A DNA stretch of 43,554 nucleotides from contig NZ_LWQS01000064.1 of NCBI RefSeq assembly GCF_001650695.1, positions 1 through 43,554 on the forward strand, in the 5' to 3' direction. Shown here piece after piece: positions 1 to 6,916 of the stretch. The position numbers were made by a program, and so were the translations under genes. The stretch is from Chloroflexus islandicus. Its GTDB lineage: Bacteria > Chloroflexota > Chloroflexia > Chloroflexales > Chloroflexaceae. Positions within the stretch are counted from its first letter, which is position 1. Each line of letters starts with the position of its first letter. Below the pieces are notes generated by a model. That model was given only the letters and a program-made list of their open reading frames with translations, did not search any database and was not told the DNA's origin.

Positions 1-215
1 CGCAGCGGGCTTCGTACCCCTAGCCCGGCCCTTTAGGGCCGGGTTCTGGACAGAACATTTGATCAAACACAACGGTTGATCGCTGTGCAATGCCTCAACG
101 CCTAGCTCCACTCCCCTCTCCCGCGCCAGTGGGAGCAGGGATGGGGGTGAGGGTACACCACCTCATCGCAACGCCATCAACCGTAGCGCTCCTGCATTCT
201 GTCCACCTTTGAACG
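1..215. repeat. Dispersed composite repeat, left-edge copy
   Basis: Non-coding DNA made of pieces that recur in this window. Bases 1-43 (a GC palindrome, then CCCGGCCC-TTTA-GGGCCGGG) match 4337-4379 on the same strand and the right edge of the window on the opposite strand. The piece around 68-92 matches about 4236-4260 almost exactly. Bases 120-215 resemble about 4510-4620. The order of pieces is the same as in the larger 4176-4644 block, but the middle is shorter. No credible open reading frame is present. The copy is cut by the window start, so its full length is unknown. Confidence 0.75.
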
Positions 216-220
216 TGGGC

Positions 221-247
221 TAGGAGGGAGCGGTTCTAACCGCCCTT
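221..247. repeat. Degenerate short hairpin repeat of the GGGGCGGT family
   Basis: TAGGAGGGAGCGGTT and AACCGCCCTTA form an imperfect hairpin, followed by TCGCATCG. The same core and right flank occur at 5483-5515 (GGGGTGGT, ACCGCCCCTAC, CGCATCA). It lies 3' of the tRNA terminator and probably belongs to a dispersed palindromic repeat family. Function unknown. Confidence 0.5.
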
Positions 248-264
248 ATCGCATCGCCACATGT

Positions 265-300
265 AAAAAACCCCTTCTTCACGCCTTTGTGAAGAAGGGG
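265..300 (-). terminator. Rho-independent terminator of the tRNA operon
   Basis: On the minus strand a perfect 12-bp stem (CCCCTTCTTCAC paired with GTGAAGAAGGGG, 6-nt loop) is followed directly by six T residues. It begins 17 bp beyond the CCA end of tRNA-Gln. It is one of only two textbook intrinsic terminators I see in the window. Confidence 0.93.
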
Positions 301-316
301 TAACGGTATAGAGCAT

Positions 317-390
<74 letters not shown>

Positions 391-393
391 CTG

Positions 394-480
<87 letters not shown>

Positions 481-506
481 ATGGCGCGGTTTCCCGACGC
501 GACAAC

Positions 507-535
507 ATAATACTACGCTCCCCCCACTTTGTCAA
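507..535 (-). promoter_or_regulatory. Sigma70-type promoter of the tRNA-Leu/tRNA-Gln operon
   Basis: Read on the minus strand: TTGACA (530-535), a 17-bp spacer, and TATTAT (507-512). The -35 is a consensus match and the -10 is close to consensus. The start of tRNA-Leu lies 26 bp downstream of the -10. This is the best promoter in the window, as expected for a tRNA operon. Confidence 0.9.
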
Positions 536-593
536 ATGGTCGGCACCAGCACCGCCGTGCGCCAACCGCAGTGCAATGCGCTGCTGAACTCTG

Positions 594-2714
594 CTACCGG
601 TCGATCGTGTGCAGGTGCAGCAACAAGTCAGGGTAGATCAGATAGAGCCGCTGGAGCGCCGGCGCGTCAATACTCCACACCATACTGTCGGTCAGGGACG
701 TTACCGTCATCCGGTACGGTTCACCCCGCAACGCAGCGCGCATCCCAAAGCAATCACCACTTCGCTCACTATCGCCGGTCGTCGCGCCAGCAAACGCCAA
801 TCGTCCCGACACCAGCAAATAGCCGGTCGCGCCGATTTCACCCTGCCGGCAAAGGGTTGTCCCCGCCGGAACAGGATGCGGCGTAAAATCGAGCGCCAGA
901 TCGAGCAATGTCGCCCACGGCAACTGCGCCAACGCCGGTTGTTGCCACAACCATTCAGCGCGGGTAAACGCATCATGCAACCCCAGCCGGCGCGCCACCC
1001 CGGTAAACAGATCAGGTGCGATATGCAGCAATTGCACTTCGCTGTGCGCGCGCATCGTGCCTGTGCGCGGTTCACCCATCAATGCTCCCCGCTCGCCTAA
1101 ACTGTTGCCGCGCCCCAACAAGCGCACCGGTTCACCACCGACCAAGATCTCGACGATCCCGTGATGAATCACATACGCGCTGCCGTCTGAGCCATCACCT
1201 TCGTGGGCGATGGTGTGTCCTGCCGGATAGGTAAGCACCGCGCAGTGCGCCGCCAGCTCGGCCCGTTCCGCCGCCGGTAAGCGGGCAAAGATCGGGCAAA
1301 TGGTGAGAGTCTCAAACCGCTGGCGCTGTTCGTCATCGGCTACAACTTCCCCCAACCCCACAATATGCCCGCTCACCGCCACTTCCACCCGGCCAGCCAA
1401 TTCATCGGCGACTTTCCAATCTTGGCGACTGGTATGAGCCAGCACTAACCGCCGGCTCTTGGCGCTCAGCTCACGCAAGAGCTGCGCGGTTGGCGTGGTG
1501 TGGATAGCGCCGCCCCCCATATCATGCACCAGCACCTCTACCCCTTCGGCAAACTGGCGCAATGCAGCCAGCCGCTCGGCGCTGAGCTGGCCGCTCTGAT
1601 GCAAATGCTCTAACCACGCCTCGTCGTAGCGCATGTCACCCGAATAGCCGATTCCACCTACCCGTACTGCAATGGTCGGGATCGAATGCACCGCGTAAGT
1701 CGCTTCAAACCGGTAGCCATGCACGTCCAACGGTTGGCCGGGATCAAGCGGGTAGAAGTCGAATAATTCAGCCACGGCTGCCGGCGGCAGATCGAGCATT
1801 GCCCCTAGCACACGCAACAACGAGCGATAGATCGGCTGCGCCGTCACCAACTGCACCCGCTTGCCGCCGGCGAGGATGAGTTCCGGCAACCCAGCAATGT
1901 GATCCTCGTGCAGGTGCGAGATAATGACCAAATCCAGTTGGCGCGGCGACAGACCCAAATGCGCCAATCGCACATTGAGATAGGCTGCCGCGTCGAATAA
2001 TAACGGTTGGCCGGCCCCTAAATAGGCCAGAAAACAGGTAGTGATGCCAGTCGGGTCAAACCCATCACTCCCGCCAATAAACTGTAAGGTGATCGTCTGC
2101 CGCACCAATGGTCGCGGTGGCGCTACCGCCAAGGGATGGGCCACACTAGTGATCACGGCAGGAACGCGCGCAATCTCGACGCCTTGCTCAAAGAAGCGAA
2201 AATTGCTCCCGTCATACTCAATCTGCATCGGCCCTAGATCGCCGCTCTCTTCTAACGCCACGATCGTCACCATATCATCAACCGTAGGCGCGCGCCCCAG
2301 CGGCGGGTAGAACGCGACCGTCTCACATTCTTGCCGCAACCATGCCCCCGGCCAATCGTCCAGCGCCGCCGGGCCGTTGATCGTTTCGCTCAGCAAGGTA
2401 TACAATCGCTGCGCCTGCGCAGCCGTCGCCGTGATCAAGGTCATCCGGCGCTGCTGCCCAAAAAAGTTGGCATAGATCAAGAACTCCACACTGGCGTAGT
2501 TAATCCCACGCCGCACAAATCCGCGCGAACTGGGTTCGCTCCCCGCCAGCGCATCCGGCGGCAAGAGCACGTACGCCGGCGGCGGCAAACCCTGCGCTAG
2601 CAGAAATTTCAAGCTCTCCGGCGGGCTGTTGACCAATACATTGCCGGCTGCGGTCGTAACAACATAGATGTCGTTAGGGAGACAATGCACCCGATCCGTC
2701 AGTAAAGGTTTCAT
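594..2714 (-). CDS. Metallo-beta-lactamase-fold protein with two C-terminal cyclic-nucleotide-binding domains
   Basis: A 706-residue soluble protein. Residues 1-200 are a poorly recognisable N-terminal region. A metallo-beta-lactamase fold follows, with the di-metal motif HLHEDH at 267-272 preceded by a run of hydrophobic residues (DLVIIS); a later HDMGGG and an SGDMRYDE segment (about 350-400) probably supply more metal ligands. Two cNMP-binding-like domains occupy roughly 485-590 and 600-706; the first has the characteristic PAGHTIAHEGD and LGERGALMGEPRTGT stretches. The second is more degenerate. The start has an AGGAGA ribosome-binding site 5 nt upstream. It could be a hydrolase gated by cAMP, cGMP or another ligand; the substrate cannot be read from sequence. 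It stands alone, convergent to no gene, with the tRNA promoter beyond its 3' end. Confidence 0.85.
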   Translation of the reverse strand: MKPLLTDRVHCLPNDIYVVTTAAGNVLVNSPPESLKFLLAQGLPPPAYVLLPPDALAGSEPSSRGFVRRGINYASVEFLIYANFFGQQRRMTLITATAAQAQRLYTLLSETINGPAALDDWPGAWLRQECETVAFYPPLGRAPTVDDMVTIVALEESGDLGPMQIEYDGSNFRFFEQGVEIARVPAVITSVAHPLAVAPPRPLVRQTITLQFIGGSDGFDPTGITTCFLAYLGAGQPLLFDAAAYLNVRLAHLGLSPRQLDLVIISHLHEDHIAGLPELILAGGKRVQLVTAQPIYRSLLRVLGAMLDLPPAAVAELFDFYPLDPGQPLDVHGYRFEATYAVHSIPTIAVRVGGIGYSGDMRYDEAWLEHLHQSGQLSAERLAALRQFAEGVEVLVHDMGGGAIHTTPTAQLLRELSAKSRRLVLAHTSRQDWKVADELAGRVEVAVSGHIVGLGEVVADDEQRQRFETLTICPIFARLPAAERAELAAHCAVLTYPAGHTIAHEGDGSDGSAYVIHHGIVEILVGGEPVRLLGRGNSLGERGALMGEPRTGTMRAHSEVQLLHIAPDLFTGVARRLGLHDAFTRAEWLWQQPALAQLPWATLLDLALDFTPHPVPAGTTLCRQGEIGATGYLLVSGRLAFAGATTGDSERSGDCFGMRAALRGEPYRMTVTSLTDSMVWSIDAPALQRLYLIYPDLLLHLHTIDR

Positions 2715-2811
2715 ACCATTCTCCTGCCGGCAACCGTTCGCAATTCTGTCTACTTAAACGCCGCCGCCAGCCAAATTGATCCACCCGCACAGCGTCGCTC
2801 AATGACCATGC

Positions 2812-2817
2812 TATAAT
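2812..2817 (+). promoter_or_regulatory. Probable -10 element upstream of yebC
   Basis: A consensus TATAAT lies 43 bp before the yebC start. I see no good -35 at 16-18 bp spacing. A second weaker -10-like TATAAC is at 2827-2832. The gap between the divergent genes at 2714 and 2860 must hold promoters for both. Confidence 0.5.
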
Positions 2818-2859
2818 TGGGTACAGTATAACCTTCTATGACTAAGGAGGCTAGGTGCT

Positions 2860-3618
2860 ATGTCCGGCCATTCGAAATGGCATACCATTCGCCGTACCAA
2901 AGGCGTGAATGATCAGCGTCGCGGCCAGCTCTTTACCAAATTGGCCCGCGATATTACGATTGCCACCCGCGAAGGCGGCAGCGGCGACCCCGATATGAAT
3001 TTCCGCTTGCGGCTGGCAGTAGAAAAGGCGCGCGCCAATAATATGCCGAACGAGAATATTCAGCGCGCGATCGACCGCGGCTTGGGCAAATCAAACGAAG
3101 CCGCCATCGAAGAGATTTTCTACGAAGGGTACGGCCCCGGCGGCGTTGCCATTTTGATCGAAGCCGCGACCGATAACCGCAACCGCACCAACTCTGAGGT
3201 GCGCGCGACCTTCAACAAGAATGGCGGCAACCCCGGCGAACCCGGCTCCGTCTCGTGGATGTTTGAGCAAAAGGGCTTGATTACCGTTGACCTCAGCGCG
3301 ACCAAGCGCGATCCCGATGAGCTGCAATTGATCGCAATCGACGCCGGCGCCGATGATGTCGTGCTTGATGACGAGACGCTCGAAATTTACTGCGAGTGGA
3401 CGCAACTCAACGCTATCCGGCAAGCGTTGCTCGATCAAGGCGTGCCGATCAGCAATGCCGAGAAGATCATGCGCGCCAAGACCCTCATCCAACCCGATGA
3501 GAAAGATGCGCTGGCCGCTCTGCGCTTGATCGAGAAGCTCGAAGACCTCGACGATGTGCAGAAGGTCTATTCTAACCTCGATATTACCGCCGAGCTGGTG
3601 GCTCGCTTTGACTCGTAA
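2860..3618 (+). CDS. yebC: YebC/PmpR/TACO1-family protein
   Basis: 252 residues, the usual length of the family. The opening [30 protein letters not shown]-type N terminus, the [11 protein letters not shown] motif and the [15 protein letters not shown] segment identify it without ambiguity. Members have been described as DNA-binding transcriptional regulators (PmpR) and, more recently, as ribosome-associated factors that relieve stalling at proline stretches; the sequence alone does not decide between these. A strong AAGGAGG site lies just upstream of the ATG. ruvC follows after 38 bp on the same strand, the classical yebC-ruvC arrangement, although ruvA and ruvB do not follow here. Confidence 0.97.
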   Translation: MSGHSKWHTIRRTKGVNDQRRGQLFTKLARDITIATREGGSGDPDMNFRLRLAVEKARANNMPNENIQRAIDRGLGKSNEAAIEEIFYEGYGPGGVAILIEAATDNRNRTNSEVRATFNKNGGNPGEPGSVSWMFEQKGLITVDLSATKRDPDELQLIAIDAGADDVVLDDETLEIYCEWTQLNAIRQALLDQGVPISNAEKIMRAKTLIQPDEKDALAALRLIEKLEDLDDVQKVYSNLDITAELVARFDS

Positions 3619-3656
3619 CGCGCGGTCAGCAGCAGCGATCACAGAGTAGGAGCATT

Positions 3657-4154
3657 GTGCGCACGCTTGGGATTGATCCGGGTACCGCAACGATGGGGTG
3701 GGGCGTGGTCGAGATAACAGGTGGTCAACTGCGCCTGATCGAGACCGGCGCCCTCACGACTCCCGCTGGTATGCCCCAACCCGAACGGTTGTTGCAGCTC
3801 TATAATGGGCTGTGCGCTATTATCGAACGCCTCCGCCCCGATACCGCCGCCGTCGAAGAACTCTTCTTCGGCAAGAACGTTAATACGGCGCTGACCGTTG
3901 GCCAAGCGCGCGGGGTGGCATTGCTGGCGCTGGCCCAAGCTGGTATTCCGGTGCATGAATATAAGCCGCTGGCGGTGAAACAGGCGGTGGCCGGTTACGG
4001 CGGCGCTGATAAGCGCCAAATGCAAGAGATGGTGCGCCTGACGCTTGGCCTGACCACCACGCCGCGCCCGGATGATGCCGCCGATGCGCTCGCGATCGCG
4101 ATTTGTCACGCCTATACCGCGCCTAACCTGCAACGGTTCGGGTTATCGTCGTGA
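3657..4154 (+). CDS. ruvC: Crossover junction endodeoxyribonuclease RuvC
   Basis: 165 residues, GTG start with AGGAG 6 nt upstream. RuvC resolves Holliday junctions as a dimer loaded by RuvAB. The four expected acidic catalytic residues are visible: D7 in GIDPG, E67 in the AVEELFF segment, and D140 and D143 in RPDDAADALAIAICHAY. The VGQARGVALLA and K118-type basic segments also fit. It is co-directional with yebC and probably co-transcribed. The gene ends 22 bp before the repeat block, and the usual ruvA-ruvB partners are absent from the window, so the ruv operon appears interrupted or dispersed. Confidence 0.96.
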   Translation: MRTLGIDPGTATMGWGVVEITGGQLRLIETGALTTPAGMPQPERLLQLYNGLCAIIERLRPDTAAVEELFFGKNVNTALTVGQARGVALLALAQAGIPVHEYKPLAVKQAVAGYGGADKRQMQEMVRLTLGLTTTPRPDDAADALAIAICHAYTAPNLQRFGLSS

Positions 4155-4175
4155 GGTGGCATCGAGCGGAAACAC

Positions 4176-4644
4176 GGGCCGCTGGCCCGCCCCCTCCCAC
4201 CGGCACTTTAGGGGCGGAAAGAACCTTTGGTCGCGCACAACCGTTGATCGCTGTGCAATGGCGTAAAGCCCCGTGCTGCGCTCCCCATCACCCCTCCCCC
4301 AGCGGGGGAGGGGCAAGGGTTGGGGCATCAGCCCGCGCCGCGGGCTTCGTAACCTTAGCCCGGCCCTTCAGGGCCGGGGGCCGGATCAGATGGTCTGCCC
4401 ACCCCTGAACGCCAGCGGGAGCGGGGCTGCGGGTGGGGGCATCAGCCCGCGCCGCGGGCTTCGTAACCTTAGCCCGGCCCTTCAGGGCCGGGGGCCGGAT
4501 CAGATGATCTGCCCACCCCTGAATGTCAGCGGGTGAGGGGCTGCGGGTGAGGGCAAACCAAAGCATCTCAAAACTATCAACCGCATCTACGCTCATGCGT
4601 TCTGTCCGCCCTTGAAGCCACCGGCGTGCGGGCCGCTGGCCCGC
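4176..4644. repeat. Composite palindromic repeat block bracketed by a 15-bp hairpin
   Basis: A 469-bp non-coding block between ruvC and the orphan gene. The same 15-bp hairpin GGGCCGCTGGCCCGC sits at both ends (4176-4190 and 4630-4644). Inside are the piece at 4236-4260 shared with 68-92; the palindrome CCCCTCCCCC-AG-CGGGGGAGGGG near 4291-4313; and a 114-bp tandem pair (4326-4439 and 4440-4553). Short frames can be translated here in several registers, but they are repeat-derived and do not look like protein genes. Segment 4273-4379 recurs inverted at 43449-43554. Confidence 0.8.
4326..4553. repeat. Tandem duplication, two 114-bp units
   Basis: Unit 1 (4326-4439) and unit 2 (4440-4553) are nearly identical, differing at about ten positions mostly in their right thirds. 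Each unit contains two potential hairpins: GCCCGC-GCC-GCGGGC and CCCGGCCC-TTCA-GGGCCGGG. The high similarity suggests a recent local duplication. Confidence 0.85.
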
Positions 4645-4681
4645 GAACAGAACTCAGCGTCTCTATCTCGCAGATACACGC

Positions 4682-4687
4682 TATAAT
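4682..4687 (+). promoter_or_regulatory. Probable -10 element for the orphan gene at 4761
   Basis: A consensus TATAAT just outside the repeat block, 73 bp before the preferred ATG. No convincing -35 is visible at the right distance. Confidence 0.4.
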
Positions 4688-4760
4688 ATGCACTAGAACA
4701 TACATTGTTTAAGATTAATCAACCTTTTGCGTCTCTTTGCGGCTATCCTCAATCACCACT

Positions 4761-5450
4761 ATGGCATCTCGTCGCCGTCCCGGCGCTCCCGCCGATTTTG
4801 AAGAGATCCGGCCCAACCTCTTCCTCATCCACAACCCGGCGCTTGGCCCCGTCTTGCGCGGCGAGGGCGAGCGCGATGGATTTCATTTTCACCTCACTAG
4901 TTGGCGGCGGGCCGGTCTGCTTGGCCGGCTCGCCAGCCGTGGCTTCGTTACCTTGACCATCCCCGACCGGATCGCCGCCCTCCCCGCGCCGCCGTCAGCG
5001 CAACTTGGCCCACCGCGCCGTCTCACTATCAGCGCCAAGCAGCAACTCAGCGTGCTTGATCTGAATGCCCCCAATGGCTGGCGCAGCTTGCCGGCCAGCC
5101 CTGATGGCGTTCTTGAACTGCTGGAAGGCCAGATCGTGCGCCGGCGTCACGGACGCGGGCCGGCAGACTATCTGCGCATCACGGCCACCGGCTGGCAGAC
5201 ACTGCCGGCTGAAGAGGCGATCTTGGCTGCTTATGGCCAATTGCCCGATTCGCCAAGCCTGCGTCTTGCCTCCACCGCTGAAGGCTGGATGATGCCTGAA
5301 ATTCCACTGCCAGAGGCGTACCGCAACGTGCTCGGCATGATCGCACAACCCCACCCCGCCGGCTGGCTGCTAGCCGGCGAGCTGGAGCGTGAATGGGGTG
5401 AGATGATAGTAACCAAATTAGGAGTGAACGTAGTAGGGGCGGTGCTGTGA
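4761..5450 (+). CDS. Hypothetical protein of unknown function
   Basis: I do not recognise a family. The ATG at 4761 gives 229 residues; an in-frame TTG at 4737 would add 8. Neither has a good ribosome-binding site. I prefer the ATG because the following segment (RPNLFLIHNPALGP) starts what looks like folded protein. The protein is soluble, without signal peptide or membrane segments, rich in Arg, Pro and Leu, and has DPxL-free, beta-rich stretches such as HFHLTSW and FVTLTIP. It is flanked by repeat DNA on both sides. Its last six codons and its TGA stop lie inside a short hairpin repeat (5434-5460), so the C terminus may have been replaced by repeat sequence. Confidence 0.6.
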   Translation: MASRRRPGAPADFEEIRPNLFLIHNPALGPVLRGEGERDGFHFHLTSWRRAGLLGRLASRGFVTLTIPDRIAALPAPPSAQLGPPRRLTISAKQQLSVLDLNAPNGWRSLPASPDGVLELLEGQIVRRRHGRGPADYLRITATGWQTLPAEEAILAAYGQLPDSPSLRLASTAEGWMMPEIPLPEAYRNVLGMIAQPHPAGWLLAGELEREWGEMIVTKLGVNVVGAVL

Positions 5451-5460
5451 ACCGCCCCTA
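5434..5460. repeat. Short hairpin repeat forming the 3' end of the orphan gene
   Basis: TAGGGGCGGT and ACCGCCCCTA form a perfect 10-bp stem around GCTGTGA. The TGA of that loop is the stop codon of the upstream gene. It may end transcription between the two convergent genes, but it has no T tract. Confidence 0.75.
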
Positions 5461-5482
5461 ACCCAGCGAGCGACCCCGTGCC

Positions 5483-5507
5483 GGGGTGGTGCTATGAACC
5501 GCCCCTA
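5483..5507. repeat. Second copy of the short hairpin repeat
   Basis: GGGGTGGT-GCTATGA-ACCGCCCC followed by TAC repeats the element at 5434-5460 with one changed pair in the stem, only 23 bp further on. An overlapping ACCCCG/CCGGGGT palindrome precedes it. It lies just past the stop codon of the minus-strand glycosidase gene. Confidence 0.7.
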
Positions 5508-5512
5508 CCGCA

Positions 5513-6853
5513 TCACGGCGCGACAAACCGCCCCTGCCACATCTTAATCTGGGCAATCGTATCTTGCGCGCGCAGATACGACAACCGCGGGCTCCAGTCG
5601 GGGTTGAGGATGCCGAAGGCAGCCTGCTCGTGGTTCGGATTACCCTGCTCGCCCCAGAGCACGGCAAAGTTGATGTTCCAGAGGAACATATTGCCCACAA
5701 ACGGATAGTTATCGTAGACGCGCAGCATCGCCGCACGGATGTACTCCGCCTGCTGCTCTGGCGTCACATAGTTACCGAACTCATAGCCCGGCGTGTTATT
5801 TGGCGTCGCCCAACCGTACTCGGTAATCCAGATCTCTTTATCGCCCATCCCGTACTGTTCCATCCACTTGCGCACATTCTCGACGTGGCGGAAGTAGTGC
5901 GTCTCGTGGTCGTTCCAGCAGCGATCAGGCGCCGGCTGGCAGCCGGGAATATAGCTCGGATTGTCGGGCCAGAGCGTATCGGGCGGATTCGCCGCGCCAC
6001 CCGGATGCACCGCCTGCACATCGAAGTAGTTGCGCACTTCACCATTGTTGTAGGTATACATCAGGCGGTAGAACTCTTGATCCGAGAGCGCGATGGCCGG
6101 ATTCGTCACGCCGCTCGACGATGACGCTGCCGCCAGCACGATCGCATCTGGCTTCAGCGACTTAATCCGGGTGTACGCCGCTTTCAGAATCTCCACGTAG
6201 TGCCCGACATCTTCCGGCACAATTTCACCGCCGTTTTCAACGGCGAGATTCGGCTCATTCCAAATTTCATACGCCTGAATCTTATCACCGTAGCGGCGCA
6301 CCATCTGCTCAAGGAAATTGGCCAGCGTCTCAGGATCGTCGGGCAGGCCGTTGGTCGCGTTATAAGCCGTCGGCGACCGCACCACATTCACCAGCAACTT
6401 AATCCCAAACCGGTTAGCGGCGTCCACGATCCGATCCAGCTCATCCCAGCCATAGATGCCCTTAACCGGATCCTCAATATCCATCCAGACCACTTGCTGG
6501 CGGAACCAGTCAAAACCGGCATTTTTCGTCAACTGCAACACTCGATCGCGGTCGGTGTAATACAAGTGGCCGACGATGCCAAACTCAAGGTAATCAGGGT
6601 TGACCGGTACCGGCGTCGGTTCCGCCGGGGTCGCCGTCGGTTCGACCGGCGCTGTGGTCGGCGCTGCCGTGGGCACAGCGGTCGGCGCTGCGGTCGGCGC
6701 CGTCGCAGTATCAGGCGTCGCTACTACCGCAGCAGTCGGCACATTACTCACTGGCGGATTGGCCGGTTGGCCGCCACATGCCGCTAATACGGCGGCCAAG
6801 AGCATCAACATCAGCACCAGCGCCGGCCAGCGCCGGGAATGAAACCGTTTCAT
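5513..6853 (-). CDS. Secreted lipoprotein, clan GH-A glycoside hydrolase-like
   Basis: 446 residues. A lipoprotein signal peptide ends in LAAC with the lipidated cysteine at 26, followed by an Ala/Pro/Thr-rich linker (about 30-88) that should hold the domain off the membrane. The rest is a TIM-barrel glycosidase-like domain. E200 in the IWNEPN motif fits the acid/base and E345 in WITEYGW the nucleophile of retaining clan GH-A enzymes (GH39- or GH5-like); AVHPGG lies between. The substrate is unknown, but a cell-surface polysaccharide or beta-glycan is plausible. It is the second gene of a pair with its longer paralog, 63 bp downstream of it, and the two barrels are clearly homologous (TEYGWATPNNTPGYEFGN versus TEFGWATRNNTPGYEYGN). 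Confidence 0.85.
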   Translation of the reverse strand: MKRFHSRRWPALVLMLMLLAAVLAACGGQPANPPVSNVPTAAVVATPDTATAPTAAPTAVPTAAPTTAPVEPTATPAEPTPVPVNPDYLEFGIVGHLYYTDRDRVLQLTKNAGFDWFRQQVVWMDIEDPVKGIYGWDELDRIVDAANRFGIKLLVNVVRSPTAYNATNGLPDDPETLANFLEQMVRRYGDKIQAYEIWNEPNLAVENGGEIVPEDVGHYVEILKAAYTRIKSLKPDAIVLAAASSSSGVTNPAIALSDQEFYRLMYTYNNGEVRNYFDVQAVHPGGAANPPDTLWPDNPSYIPGCQPAPDRCWNDHETHYFRHVENVRKWMEQYGMGDKEIWITEYGWATPNNTPGYEFGNYVTPEQQAEYIRAAMLRVYDNYPFVGNMFLWNINFAVLWGEQGNPNHEQAAFGILNPDWSPRLSYLRAQDTIAQIKMWQGRFVAP

Positions 6854-6892
6854 ACGTACCTCATATCATGTTGTGATTGCATACTACCCAAT

Positions 6893-6914
6893 GGGGCAAG
6901 ACATGTCTTGCCCC
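6893..6914. repeat. Perfect 22-bp GGGGC palindrome between the two glycosidase genes
   Basis: Arms GGGGCAAGACA and TGTCTTGCCCC are perfectly complementary. It lies directly after the stop of the upstream gene and before the start of the downstream gene, with no T tract. It may lower expression of, or separate, the second cistron. Confidence 0.75.
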
Positions 6915-6916
6915 TA

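Noticed and set aside
4326-4553. The two-unit tandem repeat as a CRISPR array
   Set aside because: Only two 114-bp units with no spacer pattern, and no cas genes in the window.
4273-4596. Open frames on both strands across the repeat block, encoding repeated peptides with SPALQGRGPD-like words
   Set aside because: They are translations of the palindromic tandem repeat, lack ribosome-binding sites, and overlap on both strands.
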